The notes beneath the pieces are model-generated. The model was not told where the DNA came from. It made no database searches and worked only from the letters and a program-made list of their open reading frames with translations. Below are positions 16,874 to 25,911 of a stretch of 64,000 bases of DNA, piece after piece. The stretch's first letter is position 1. Every line of letters begins with the position of its first letter. A program made the translations under genes and the position numbers. The stretch is from JABFXC01 sp045804265 (GTDB taxonomy: Bacteria; Gemmatimonadota; Gemmatimonadetes; Gemmatimonadales; Gemmatimonadaceae): contig JBJMNK010000001.1 of the NCBI GenBank assembly GCA_045804265.1, positions 9,483 to 73,482 of the forward strand, written 5' to 3'.

Positions 16874-19800
16874 TTAGAAGTTGGCATTGAAGGACAGGTA
16901 CACCGCGCGGCTGGCCGGGAATGGCGCCACGTCCTGGAACCGGCCGACCGCGGCGTTGCTGAAGTTCGAGACCTCGGGGTCGTAGCCGGAGTAGCGAGTC
17001 CAGGTCTTCAGGTTGCGGCCGCTCAGCTCGAGCCGCGCATCCTTCGCCGCGCCACGTGTGAGCGCCTGCACCCAGCGCGAGCCGACGTCGTAGCCGAGCG
17101 TCAGTTCGCGCAGCTTCACGAAGGTCGCGCGCTCGACATAGGTCGGGTGGCCGCCGGCAAAGCCCGACGCTCGCGCATTGGCGACCGCCGTGTCAGCGAG
17201 GGCGCCGCCGGGGAGGTTCGAGTCGAAGTAGGAGTTCGTCAGGTTCGCGATCCAGCCGCCCTTGTGCCAGTCGAGCACCGCGGACAGGCGGAATGGACCG
17301 ACGGTGACGTCGTTGTTGAAGCCCATCTGGAAGTCCGGCTCCGCCGCGCCAAGGAAGACCTCGTGCCGCGTGCCGTCGGGATTCCGCCCATTGAACACCG
17401 CGACGACGCCGTTAGGCTGCCCGACCACGACCTTGGCCACCGCATAGCGCTGGCTGAAGCCGTTGCCGGAGATGAAGCCCGGCACCGGGAGAGACGTGAC
17501 GAGGCTCTTGTTCGCCGCGTACGTCGTCGCCGAGGTCCACTGCACGAGCGCCGTCTGCACCGGGACGAGCTTGAGACTCACCTCGGTGCCGGTGTTCTGC
17601 AGCGCGCCGCCGTTGATCGTCTGGGTGGTGAACCCGGTGCTCGGCGCACGGTTCGCCAGCAGCACGAGGTCGGTGGTCGTCTTCTTGTACTTGGTGAACT
17701 CGAGCCCGGCGCGGCCATTGAAGAAATCCGCGTCGAGCCCACCCTCGGTCTCGGCAGTCACTTCCGGGCGGATGTTGCCCAGCCCGACGATGGCCGACGG
17801 ACGAAGCCCGTTGACGCCGGCGTACGGCACGGCGGTCATGAACGTGTACTTGTAGTTCTCGGGCACCCGATTGCCGGCGCGGCCATAGGCGGCGCGCAAC
17901 TTCAGGTTGTCCACCCGCGGCAGCTCGTATGGGATGCGATACGACGCCGCGAACTTCGGAAACGTGTAGAAGTGCTTCGGGTCGCCGTTGGTGCTTGCGC
18001 GCTCGGCGTTGACCGCCGCGGTCAGCAGGAGCGATTCCTCGAAGGCGAGGAACTCCTCCTGCGCGTAGTACGACAGCGTCTTGGTCAGCGCCTGCCCATC
18101 CGATGACGCGGTCTGCGTCCCGGTCGCGAAGTTCGTGATCCCCGGGAAGAGTCCCTGCCCGAGGTTGGTGACGAAGTCCGCCTGCGCGCGCTCCTGCCGC
18201 ATTCCCGCCGAACTCGTCGCCGTGAACGGCGAGAACGTGAGGCGGTGCGTGAGCGAGAGATTCACGTTGGCGTTGAGGACCGTCGCCTTCGAGTTGACGA
18301 CCGTTCCCGGAAACGGCGAGACGGAACCCGACTGCTCGACGTACGTCGTCGGCGGCGAATAGACGCGACCGTCGTCCGTATAGGTGTCGACGCCGCCTAA
18401 CGCCTGGATCTCGAGCGACTGCCGCTGCGAGGTATAGGCCTGCAGGTTGCCCTGGAGGCTTCCGATCGCACGGGTGACGTTCTCCGGCGTCCGCACCTGC
18501 GCCGCTTCCTGGAGCACGTTGCCCGAGTTGCCGACCCACGGGTTGCGCACGTAGTCGCCGGTCACCGGGTCCTTCCGCGAGAAGTCGAAGAAGGTCGGCG
18601 TCGCCGAGATGATCGCGATCGGGCTGATCGTCGCGTTGTCGTTGCCGGAAATCCCGCGCTCGGTCAGTGTGTGCAGGATCTCCGACGAGCCGCGGAGCAC
18701 GAGGCGCGAGCCTAACGTCTGCGTCAGGTTGGCGCGGAGCGATTGCTTCGCGAAGCCTGTGTTGTGCATCAGCCCCTGGTCGCGCTTGGCTGACGCCGCG
18801 AGGAAGTACGTGGCGCTCGACGCGCCGCCGCGCAGCGACGCCGCCGTCTCGTACGACGGGCCGTCGCCGTTGAACAGCTGCTTCTGCGGGTCGGTGCAGC
18901 CGGCGTACGGGTTCGCCGCGAAGTACTGGTCGGCGGTGAAGTGGAACTGCGCGGCGTTCGCGTTGATGTAGTCGGTCGCTTCCTGCTGGGAGAAGCAGCG
19001 CAGGTCGTACTCCTTCGCCAGCCACTGCGAGCCAAGGCGCTGGGTCAGCGAGACCGACGGCCTCCCCGCCCTCCCCTGCTTGGTGGTGATGATGATGACG
19101 CCGTTCGCGCCCTTCGATCCGTAGATCGCGCCGGCCGAGGGACCCTTGAGGATCTCGATCGACTCGATGTCGTTGGGATTCAGGTCGGCGATCCGGTTGA
19201 CCTGCTGGTCCTGCACGCTCACGATCGCCGCACCCGCCTGCGAGACGCCGCCCGCACCCGCGAGCGCCGCCGGCGTCGCCGGACCGGCGAGGGTGATCGC
19301 GTTCAGACCGTTAGGGTAGGCGTCGTTGTTCGCGATGACGCCGTCGATCACGTACAGCGGCTGGTACTGCCCATTGATCGTGTTCGTGCCGCGGATGAGC
19401 ACCTGCGTTCCGCCGCCGGGGGCGCCGGAATTCTGCGAGATGACCGCGCCGGCGACCTTCCCCTGCAGCGCGTTGTCGAGCGTCGGCGCCGGGACGCGAT
19501 TGACCTGGTCGCCGGAGACGACGGCGACGGCGTTGGCCGCGTTGCGGCTCGACACCGCGGTCGCCTGGCCGGTCACCACCTGTGTCTCGAGCTGCAGCAC
19601 ATCCTGCTCGAGGGAGACACTGACATCGCTCTGCGCCTGCTCGACCGGGACGAGCCGCGCCTTGAAGCCGATGCGGCGGACGCGGAGCGTGGCGGTGCCG
19701 AACTGCGGCGCGAGCACGCTGAAGCGCCCGTCTTCCCCGGTCTGGACGCCGAAGTTTGTGCCGACCACCTGCACGGTCGCCGCAGCGAGCGGCTGCTGCG

Positions 19801-19912
19801 ATCCGGCCTCGGTGACCAGGCCGGTGATGCGCCGCGTCGCCTGCGCGGCCAGGAATGTCGGTGCGGCGCCGAGCAGCAGCCCGGCGATGAGAACCCGTTG
19901 TGACAGTCGCAT
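16874..19912 (-). CDS. SusC/RagA-family TonB-linked outer-membrane transporter
   Basis: 1012 residues starting at an ATG with Shine-Dalgarno GGGAGGTGA. Signal peptide ending FLAAQA, then a carboxypeptidase-regulatory-like beta-sandwich (RITGLVTEAGSQQPLAAATV), a plug domain (NALQGKVAGAVIS, VLIRGTNTINGQYQPLYVID, IESIEILKGPSAGAIYGSKG) and a large beta-barrel ending in a terminal Phe (LSFNANF). It imports a bound substrate energised by TonB, together with the SusD-type lipoprotein downstream. A frame upstream of this start is open but lacks a signal peptide. Flanking regulators at 20192 and 13026 suggest substrate-responsive control. Confidence 0.95.
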   Translation of the reverse strand: MRLSQRVLIAGLLLGAAPTFLAAQATRRITGLVTEAGSQQPLAAATVQVVGTNFGVQTGEDGRFSVLAPQFGTATLRVRRIGFKARLVPVEQAQSDVSVSLEQDVLQLETQVVTGQATAVSSRNAANAVAVVSGDQVNRVPAPTLDNALQGKVAGAVISQNSGAPGGGTQVLIRGTNTINGQYQPLYVIDGVIANNDAYPNGLNAITLAGPATPAALAGAGGVSQAGAAIVSVQDQQVNRIADLNPNDIESIEILKGPSAGAIYGSKGANGVIIITTKQGRAGRPSVSLTQRLGSQWLAKEYDLRCFSQQEATDYINANAAQFHFTADQYFAANPYAGCTDPQKQLFNGDGPSYETAASLRGGASSATYFLAASAKRDQGLMHNTGFAKQSLRANLTQTLGSRLVLRGSSEILHTLTERGISGNDNATISPIAIISATPTFFDFSRKDPVTGDYVRNPWVGNSGNVLQEAAQVRTPENVTRAIGSLQGNLQAYTSQRQSLEIQALGGVDTYTDDGRVYSPPTTYVEQSGSVSPFPGTVVNSKATVLNANVNLSLTHRLTFSPFTATSSAGMRQERAQADFVTNLGQGLFPGITNFATGTQTASSDGQALTKTLSYYAQEEFLAFEESLLLTAAVNAERASTNGDPKHFYTFPKFAASYRIPYELPRVDNLKLRAAYGRAGNRVPENYKYTFMTAVPYAGVNGLRPSAIVGLGNIRPEVTAETEGGLDADFFNGRAGLEFTKYKKTTTDLVLLANRAPSTGFTTQTINGGALQNTGTEVSLKLVPVQTALVQWTSATTYAANKSLVTSLPVPGFISGNGFSQRYAVAKVVVGQPNGVVAVFNGRNPDGTRHEVFLGAAEPDFQMGFNNDVTVGPFRLSAVLDWHKGGWIANLTNSYFDSNLPGGALADTAVANARASGFAGGHPTYVERATFVKLRELTLGYDVGSRWVQALTRGAAKDARLELSGRNLKTWTRYSGYDPEVSNFSNAAVGRFQDVAPFPASRAVYLSFNANF

Positions 19913-20139
19913 TTCGTTCACCTCCCGCCGTCGCGGAGCGACAGCAGATTTTCCGGGATTGCCGCGCCGCGATGACGCGGCGAGACGCGGCGCGTGGCGG
20001 CGCCATGCTGACGACAGGACATGCGTGTTCGCCCTCCCCTGGTGGATGGTCGGCAGACAGTCCTGCAAAGCTGTCACCGGTCGGGGGGCTCGATGCGTCA
20101 GCGTTTCGTCAACTCGACGGCGCCGGGAAAACGAAAGAC

Positions 20140-20165
20140 GGCGCGAGCGTTAGGCAGCTCGCGCC
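20140..20165 (-). terminator. terminator hairpin with the CGTTAGGC octamer in its loop
   Basis: Nine-base arms ggcgcgagc / gctcgcgcc enclose an eight-base loop; on the minus strand the hairpin is followed by GTCTTTCGTTTT, a fair U-tract. It lies between the end of the response regulator gene (20192) and the SusC gene, separating the two transcripts. The loop holds most of an octamer copy (20148-20155). Confidence 0.7.
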
Positions 20166-20191
20166 ATCGGCGGGTGAGGAAGCGGCGGCGG

Positions 20192-20959
20192 TCAGGCCGA
20201 GCGCGACGCCTGGGCCAGTCGAACGTTAGGCAGGCGCGGCTCGGGCGCCCCCGGGCCGATCGCCAGCCGGTAGCCGGTGCGACGCACGGTCACGATGAGC
20301 TGCGGGTCGGCGGCGTCGACCTCGAGCATCTTCCGCAGCTCGAGGATGTGGGTGTCGACGGTGCGGCTCACCACTTCGTGGCGGTACCCCCAGACTTCCT
20401 TGAGGATGTCGCCTCGCGAGAGGACCTCGCCCTGCCGCGCCGCGAGCGCGACGAGCAGGTCGAACTGCTTCGGCGCGAGCATCACCGGACGGCCGCCCCG
20501 CCGGACGACCCGCTGCCGCAGGTTGATCTCGACGTCGTCGCCGACGCGAACCACCCCGTCCTGCGCCCACGCCGGATCGATCTGGTGCTTGCCGCGGCGG
20601 AGCAGCGCACCGACGCGCGCCAGGAGCTCCATCAGCGAGAACGGCTTGGTGACGTAATCATCGGCCCCGGTGCGGAAGCCGAGGATCTTGTCCGCCTCCT
20701 CGGTGCGCGCGCTGAGGATCAGCACCGGCATCAGCCCGCCGGCATCGCGAAGCGCGCGCAGGACACGATAGCCATCCATGTCCGGGAGCATGAGGTCGAG
20801 GATGAGGAGGTCGGGGATCCCCGAGCGCGCGAACGCGAGGCCACTCACACCCTCGTGATCGACGCGCACCCGATAGCCTTCGATCTCGAGAACGTTCCTG
20901 ATCCCGATAGCGAAGCTCTTGTTGTCCTCGATGATCTGGATGAGCCGGGGTGTCTCCAT
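20192..20959 (-). CDS. OmpR/PhoB-family response regulator
   Basis: 255 residues. The receiver domain has IIEDN near the N terminus, the phospho-acceptor Asp in LLILDLMLPDMDG, Thr/Ser in LILSART and Lys in YVTKPFSL. The C-terminal winged helix has MLAPKQFDLLVALAAR, VSRTVDTHILELRKML and VTVRRTGYRL, typical of Trans_reg_C. The frame is open 64 codons upstream but homologs begin at METPRL. It would bind DNA when phosphorylated; the only histidine kinase in the window is at 13026, on the other side of the SusCD genes, and is the obvious partner candidate. Confidence 0.92.
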   Translation of the reverse strand: METPRLIQIIEDNKSFAIGIRNVLEIEGYRVRVDHEGVSGLAFARSGIPDLLILDLMLPDMDGYRVLRALRDAGGLMPVLILSARTEEADKILGFRTGADDYVTKPFSLMELLARVGALLRRGKHQIDPAWAQDGVVRVGDDVEINLRQRVVRRGGRPVMLAPKQFDLLVALAARQGEVLSRGDILKEVWGYRHEVVSRTVDTHILELRKMLEVDAADPQLIVTVRRTGYRLAIGPGAPEPRLPNVRLAQASRSA

Positions 20960-21191
20960 GGGGGCGACCGTGGTCGGGAGGAGGTGCTGGCGCTCTGGTC
21001 GAAACGCTGACCGTACGGACCCTAGTGTGACACCGAAAACCAGTCGGGGGATGGTATCCGTCACCCTTTTTACGCAAACTTGACGATGCTCAGGGAACAC
21101 CAGTACGTCATCCCCGCACCGTGGGTTCAGCGGAAACACGAAGCCCACCACGGCAGGCCGGGGTGGGCTCGTCTATGTACTACTGGGAGGA

Positions 21192-21264
21192 TTGCCCCTC
21201 TAGGGCTCGAACCTAGACTCTTCGCATCCAGAGTGCGACGTGTTGCCAGTTACACCAAGGGGCA
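21192..21264 (-). tRNA. tRNA-Gln (CUG anticodon)
   Basis: 73 bases fold into a full cloverleaf: acceptor TGCCCCT/AGGGGCA, D arm around GTGTAACTGGCAACAC, anticodon stem TCGCA/TGCGA with loop CTCTGGA giving anticodon CUG, and T arm with GGTTCGAGCC. No CCA is encoded; the discriminator is A. It reads CAG, by far the preferred Gln codon at this GC content. Confidence 0.95.
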
Positions 21265-21322
21265 GCGTGACTTACGCGGCTGCTGCAGCGCGCACCGCCT
21301 CGAGGACGGACCCGAAAAGTAC

Positions 21323-22678
21323 ATGGCGCCAATCCCCCCGGCAACCCCGCGGCAACGCACCCGCACCCGCATGTGCGCGACGCGCTTCGCGATCGCCGCG
21401 CTCATCGCGATCGCCGGCTGCGCGCCCGCCGCCGCGGAGTCGCTCGGCGACACCCCCGCCGTTGCGCGTGCCAACACGAACGATTTCTTCCACGCGCTGT
21501 CACTCCGGCTCGGACCCCTCACCAGGTCCGATCGGCTGAAATCGATCCGGCCGCGCTATGTCCGCGGCTCGCTGATTCCATCGCGCATTTTCGACGACAC
21601 CACGATCTGGACTGCGAGTCGCCGAGGCTTTCGGACGCTCGAGATCACCGGTCATCCGACGGCGGACGGCCGCTACTTCCTCGACGTCACCCCCGATGCG
21701 GGCGCGCCACAGAATGTCGGCGATTCGCGCCACATCATGCACCTCCGCGCGCTCGGCGATCGTGCCTGGGAATGGCGCTCGACCGACGAGCTGGCGGTTG
21801 GCCGCGCTGCTCCTGGTGCGATCGATACGATGCGGCGGCGGCTCCTTGGCGCCGCTGAAGGTCGCGGCGCAGACGAGCTGCGCACGATCTGGCGGCGGGG
21901 GCTGCCGCGGACGACCGCAGCGTTAGGCAGGCTCTTCGCCGTCGACTCGATCACGACGACCGTTCTCGCCGATCGATCGACGAGCGTGGCGCTGCGCATC
22001 TCGGTCGACCCGGCGCGGCTGGCCGGCGCGCTCCCCGCGTTCGCCGAGTGGGTGGCCAAGTACGCGGGACGCTCGCGCTATCGAATGGTGGTCGAGGACT
22101 ATTCGGGCACGCCGTACGGGCTCGTATCGTCGGGCGATGGCATCATCCACCTGAGGCTCCGCACGCGCGATGGGATGTTGCAGCCGCTCGTCGGCGCGGC
22201 CCGTGCGCTGCCCGCGGACTCGCTGCGCGTGCGGATGGACGTGAGCACGAAGCTCATGATGTTCACAGTCGGCGTGCGCGACCTCGCCGCCGACATCGTC
22301 CCGGTCCGCACCACGACGGAGCGCGGCTGGATCATCCGCTACCGTCACGAGCCCGAGTGGCGGTTGCCGCTGGCCGCCGAGCACCTGATGCGAGATGCGC
22401 TGCGACGTCCCTTCGCCGGCGAAGGGACGTGGACTCGCCTCGTGGCGCGGAGCGATCCGGCGGGAACGACGACGATCGTTCGCGACTTCCACATGGACGT
22501 GCAGGAGAGCGCGCTGGTGCGCTGGCTGTCCACCCTCGGTAATTCGGCGATGAGCGACGTCACCACACGAGTGGAGCAGGAGAAGGATCGTTTCTTCGCC
22601 GACGCGCTCGCCGCGTTCGGCGATGACCTCGCCGCACAGATCGGAGGACCGGATGCCGGACCGGGAATCGCGCGTTAG
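21323..22678 (+). CDS. hypothetical lipoprotein
   Basis: About 451 residues; an ATG at 21371 gives a tighter lipoprotein signal (MCATRFAIAALIAIAGC) and may be the real start. After the lipobox the protein is mixed alpha/beta with no motif I can name; it contains repeated SLRVRMDV / TTIVRDFHMDV strands that would suit a beta-barrel or beta-sandwich periplasmic protein. Its last 26 bases overlap the next gene, whose Shine-Dalgarno lies inside it. The stop is a TAG from a CGTTAGGC octamer. Function unknown. Confidence 0.75.
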   Translation: MAPIPPATPRQRTRTRMCATRFAIAALIAIAGCAPAAAESLGDTPAVARANTNDFFHALSLRLGPLTRSDRLKSIRPRYVRGSLIPSRIFDDTTIWTASRRGFRTLEITGHPTADGRYFLDVTPDAGAPQNVGDSRHIMHLRALGDRAWEWRSTDELAVGRAAPGAIDTMRRRLLGAAEGRGADELRTIWRRGLPRTTAALGRLFAVDSITTTVLADRSTSVALRISVDPARLAGALPAFAEWVAKYAGRSRYRMVVEDYSGTPYGLVSSGDGIIHLRLRTRDGMLQPLVGAARALPADSLRVRMDVSTKLMMFTVGVRDLAADIVPVRTTTERGWIIRYRHEPEWRLPLAAEHLMRDALRRPFAGEGTWTRLVARSDPAGTTTIVRDFHMDVQESALVRWLSTLGNSAMSDVTTRVEQEKDRFFADALAAFGDDLAAQIGGPDAGPGIAR

Positions 22679-23201
22679 GCAGTCACGGCCGGTCGCGATC
22701 AGCGAGCTGCTCGGCGCCGATGGCGCGGCCGCGGTGCTGCGCGACGCGCTGCAGGGCAGTGGCCAGTTCGTCGACGCCCGCCGCGTGCTCGACGCGCTCG
22801 ACTGGCAGCTTGCCGGGCGCAAGCCGGCCGGGGCCGAGCACTCGATCCGGCGGATCGCGGCGCACGTCGTCTTCTGGCAGGACCTCTACCTCGAGCGTCT
22901 TGCCGGCGCCGAGCGGCCCTCCCCGCCCCATGACGCGGCCGGCTGGCCGGGCGGCGACGCACCGCGCGACGAGCGGGAGTGGAAGGCGCTGGTCGCGCGG
23001 TTCGCCGACGGGCTCTCGAGGGCGATGGCGGCGATCGACGCCGCACCGTTAGGCCTGACGCTGCCGCGGTGGGGCGGGCGGACCCGCTTCGCCGGCCTCA
23101 ACGGGATCGCGCTCCACAACGCCTATCACCTGGGCCAGGTGGTCGTGCTGCGGCGGATGCTCGGTGCCTGGCCGCCGCCGGGCGGCGGCGACAGCTGGTA
23201 G
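22653..23201 (+). CDS. DinB-family (DUF664-like) putative metal-dependent protein
   Basis: 182 residues from an ATG with GGAGGA seven bases upstream. The four-helix DinB/YfiT fold is indicated by AEHSIRRIAAHVVFWQDLYLERL in the second helix and ALHNAYHLGQVVVLRRML in the last, giving the usual His triad (one His in helix 2, H-x3-H in helix 4) for a divalent metal. Members are often thiol-dependent transferases or damage-induced proteins of unknown role. It is coupled by a 26-base overlap to the upstream lipoprotein gene and ends just before a strong terminator. Confidence 0.85.
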   Translation: MPDRESRVRQSRPVAISELLGADGAAAVLRDALQGSGQFVDARRVLDALDWQLAGRKPAGAEHSIRRIAAHVVFWQDLYLERLAGAERPSPPHDAAGWPGGDAPRDEREWKALVARFADGLSRAMAAIDAAPLGLTLPRWGGRTRFAGLNGIALHNAYHLGQVVVLRRMLGAWPPPGGGDSW

Positions 23202-23223
23202 CGGCCACGACCTACCGAAAACG

Positions 23224-23260
23224 AAAGCAGCGCCGACCCGAGGGTCGGCGCTGCTTTTTT
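23224..23260 (+). terminator. strong rho-independent terminator
   Basis: A hairpin with arms aaagcagcgccgaccc / gggtcggcgctgcttt followed by six or more Ts, 23 bases after the DinB-family stop. The A-rich left flank makes it usable in both directions, which would also end transcription from the leftward tRNA-Ala. Confidence 0.93.
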
Positions 23261-23395
23261 CTTCCGGTGATCCAGGATCGCCGGAGACGTGCCACGCGCG
23301 CTGTCATTGGAACCCTAATGTCCTACCGAACAGCGGCGGGCAACCATCTACCGGACAAGGCCAGATTTGTGCCAGCAAAAATCAGAAGAAAATCA

Positions 23396-23468
23396 TGGAG
23401 CTGAGGGGGATCGAACCCCTGACCTCTGCCTTGCGAAGGCAGCGCTCTCCCAGCTGAGCTACAGCCCC
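23396..23468 (-). tRNA. tRNA-Ala (CGC anticodon)
   Basis: 73 bases with acceptor GGGGCTG/CAGCTCC, D arm GCTCAGCTGGGAGAGC, anticodon stem CTGCC/GGCAG with loop TTCGCAA (anticodon CGC) and T arm GGGGTTCGATCCCC. No CCA is encoded. It reads GCG, a very common codon in this genome. Confidence 0.96.
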
Positions 23469-23714
23469 TCGTTCCGCACCGTTGGGCGTAGCCGTTTGGC
23501 GACTCAGGCGCGGGAAGCACAGCGGCCCCGCGTGGGCGGGGCCGCCATTGCAACAAAATAGCGGCGCCTCCCATCCGAGTCAAGGACGAGCGACTCCGCC
23601 AAGCGTAACACATGTCACAAGTGGCCACCGCCTCGCTTGGCGATGGGCGTTGTGTAGCGCGAGAGAGGCCACAGAGCAGGAGAACGCTCTGCTCATGTTT
23701 TATGTCACAGAGAC

Positions 23715-24004
23715 ATGCACCCACTCGGATCACCATACGTTCGCGACCAGCTCGCGCAACGCTGCGCCCGCGTCAACGAGATGCCCCTCGTCCCGGAAGG
23801 AGAGATGGTGCTCTACCTCATGCAGAGCACGCAGCGCATTCATGAGAACTGGGCGCTTCGCTACGCGACGATCGAAGCAGACCGGCGCGATGGAACTCGC
23901 CGCGGCCCGAGCTTGTCGCGGCGTCACAGCCACGAGGCCGCAGACTGGCGATGCTCGAGCGCTCACACCAGTCGCTGCAGGGCGAGCAGCTCATGAGCGA
24001 CTGA
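23715..24004 (+). pseudogene. small frameshifted ORF, hypothetical
   Basis: From an ATG at 23715 a G/C-third-position frame encodes HPLGSPYVRDQLAQRC and continues through a helical LYLMQSTQRIHENWALRYA segment to about 23880. Protein-like sequence then continues in the frame two bases later (RPELVAASQP... LAMLERSHQS... to a TGA at 24002-24004). In the original frame the tail becomes Ser/Arg-rich until a stop at 23996. Either a one-base indel has broken a small gene of about 96 codons, or the resemblance of the second frame is chance. No family recognised. The flanking sequence 23480-23710 holds nothing else I can support. Confidence 0.35.
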
Positions 24005-24078
24005 GTCGTATCGTTCGTGCTGCCGCCCCCCCCCGGGCACGGGCGCCTGCGCGTGTCGAGCGCATTAACTTCCGACCC

Positions 24079-25071
24079 ATGGCTGGACTGGTCCCGATCG
24101 AGCGCGTTCGCGAGGCTGCGGAACGGCTGCGCGGCGTGGTGGTTCACACCCCTCTCCGGCGCTCGGCCGCGCTCTCCCGCCTGACGGGAACCGAGGTATG
24201 GCTCAAGCTCGAGTGCCTCCAGCACACCGGCTCCTTCAAGCTCCGGGGCGCGTTCAACGCGCTGGCACTCATCCCGGCGGCGCGGCGCGCCCGCGGGGTC
24301 GTCGCCTCGTCAGCGGGCAACCACGGGCTCGGCGTGGCGCGAGCGGCGCGTGAATTCGGGATTCCGGCGACGATCTTCGTTCCATCGACTGCACCGGCGG
24401 TGAAGCGCGAGGGGATCGTCGCGTCGGGTGCCGCCGTGGACGCGTCGCGTCCCGACTATGATGCCGCGATGGCCGCCGCGCTCGATCACGCGGCGGCGAC
24501 CGGCGCCCTGTTCGTCAACCCATGCGCCGGCGACGACTTGCTGGCCGGACAGGGGACGGTCGCGGTCGAGATCCTCGAGGATCTTCCTTCGCTCGGTGCG
24601 GTCGTTGCCCCCGTGGGCGGAGGGGGGTTGATCGGCGGGATCGCCAGCTTTCTCCGCCGTGCCGCTCCGGCCGTTCGCATACTCGGCGCGCAGAGCGAGC
24701 GCACGGACGCGATGGCGCGCTCGCTCGCCGCCGGCCGCATCATCGACATCGGCCATGAGCCGACGCTGGCCGAGGGACTCGCGGGAGCCGTCGACGAGGA
24801 GGGGCTGGCAATCGGGCGTGCAGCGCTCGACGACATCGCGGTCGTGAGCGAAGACGCGATCGCCGGCGCGATCGCCTGGCTCGCGCGGGAAGAGGGGTTG
24901 GTGGTGGAGGGTTCGGGTGCGGTCGGCGTGGCGGCGCTGCTGACCCGAGCGTTAGGCCTGACGACGGGGCCGGTGGCGGTGGTCGTCAGCGGCGGCAACA
25001 TCGACCGGGCGCGGCATGCCGCGATCGTCGCGGCTGAAGCGCCTCACACGGCCATGGAAGGACGGCGGTAA
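24079..25071 (+). CDS. threonine/serine ammonia-lyase (PLP fold type II)
   Basis: 330 residues. The PLP lysine is Lys54 in TGSFKLRGA; the phosphate-binding glycine loop is GGGGLIGG near residue 180; SSAGNHGLGVARAA and LVVEGSGAVG are further family blocks. It deaminates threonine (or serine) to 2-oxobutyrate (or pyruvate). There is no C-terminal ACT regulatory domain, so it resembles the short catabolic TdcB type or serine racemase-like enzymes rather than biosynthetic IlvA. The reading frame extends far upstream but the family start is at this ATG. It is a stand-alone gene followed by a hairpin. Confidence 0.92.
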   Translation: MAGLVPIERVREAAERLRGVVVHTPLRRSAALSRLTGTEVWLKLECLQHTGSFKLRGAFNALALIPAARRARGVVASSAGNHGLGVARAAREFGIPATIFVPSTAPAVKREGIVASGAAVDASRPDYDAAMAAALDHAAATGALFVNPCAGDDLLAGQGTVAVEILEDLPSLGAVVAPVGGGGLIGGIASFLRRAAPAVRILGAQSERTDAMARSLAAGRIIDIGHEPTLAEGLAGAVDEEGLAIGRAALDDIAVVSEDAIAGAIAWLAREEGLVVEGSGAVGVAALLTRALGLTTGPVAVVVSGGNIDRARHAAIVAAEAPHTAMEGRR

Positions 25072-25077
25072 GCGGAA

Positions 25078-25129
25078 AGCAGCAAGCGGACCGCGCCACC
25101 GTGTGGTTGGACGCCGTCCGCTTGCTGCT
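25078..25129 (+). terminator. inverted repeat between convergent genes
   Basis: Fourteen-base arms agcagcaagcggac / gtccgcttgctgct flank a 24-base spacer, followed by CATCGCTTTTC. It lies directly after the threonine dehydratase stop and before the end of the opposing KGG gene, so it can terminate both transcripts. Confidence 0.6.
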
Positions 25130-25170
25130 CATCGCTTTTCGCTGCTCGTCGACGGTCGAACCGTCGCTCC

Positions 25171-25716
25171 CTACGGCCGTGCGTCGAGGTCGCGGGTCAC
25201 TGCGACATCGGCGTTGTTGCTGCCGCCGATGGTGCGATCCCGCGTCTGCGACGTCCGCGCCTGGTCGGCGGGGAATTCATCGGCGCGCAGCTGCTGCGTG
25301 CGATCCTGGTCACCGAGGCGCGGCGACTGCGTGCGGCCCGAATCGGCGCGGCCGTCCGTCGAGCGATACGCATCCGCGGCGCCGCCGCGAATCGTCTCAC
25401 TCGCCGTTCCGCGCAGCGTGTCGCCGCGCGAAGCTTCGCCGCCCAATCGCGCCGCGGCTCCACGGGCAGCACCATTGCGGGCGCTGGTCCCACGGGCCTC
25501 TCCACCTTTTCGTCCGATCGCGGCCATGTGCTCGCGATTGCGGCTCACCGCTTCCCCTCCCTTGCGTCCAGCGGCGCGCGCTTCGTTCGAGTCGAACTCG
25601 TGCGCCGTGCCTTTCGCGTGCGCGGCTCGCCCACCCTTGCTCGCGATCTCACGCTGCCTGGACTCATCCATCGAGGCGAAGCCTCGCCGGCTTTTCCCTT
25701 CGCTGCGCTCTGCCAT
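25171..25716 (-). CDS. KGG-repeat stress protein
   Basis: 181 residues, hydrophilic and probably disordered. Shine-Dalgarno GGAGGAG lies just upstream of the ATG. It carries the KGG (stress-induced acidophilic repeat, GsiB/YciG-like) units: GFASMDESRQREIASKGG, AGRKGGEAVSRN and AIGRKGGEARG, followed by a polar Arg/Asp/Thr-rich tail of about 100 residues. Family members accumulate in general stress or desiccation and behave like bacterial LEA-type protectants. No membrane segment or enzyme motif is present. Confidence 0.88.
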   Translation of the reverse strand: MAERSEGKSRRGFASMDESRQREIASKGGRAAHAKGTAHEFDSNEARAAGRKGGEAVSRNREHMAAIGRKGGEARGTSARNGAARGAAARLGGEASRGDTLRGTASETIRGGAADAYRSTDGRADSGRTQSPRLGDQDRTQQLRADEFPADQARTSQTRDRTIGGSNNADVAVTRDLDARP

Positions 25717-25911
25717 TACTCCTCCGACTGTTGGGGTCCGTCCAACCCCTGCTACCGCGATTCGTCAGTGCCGACGGCACTTCGGATCGCCTTGCCGCGA
25801 CCGGCCTCCGTGTCGGCCGCGCGGCAACGCGTTTTGCAAGGGCTAGACCGCACGCATAAGACGGGCTCGACTTGCCCTGCCCGCGACATTCGCCGGACTA
25901 TATTCACCGCC

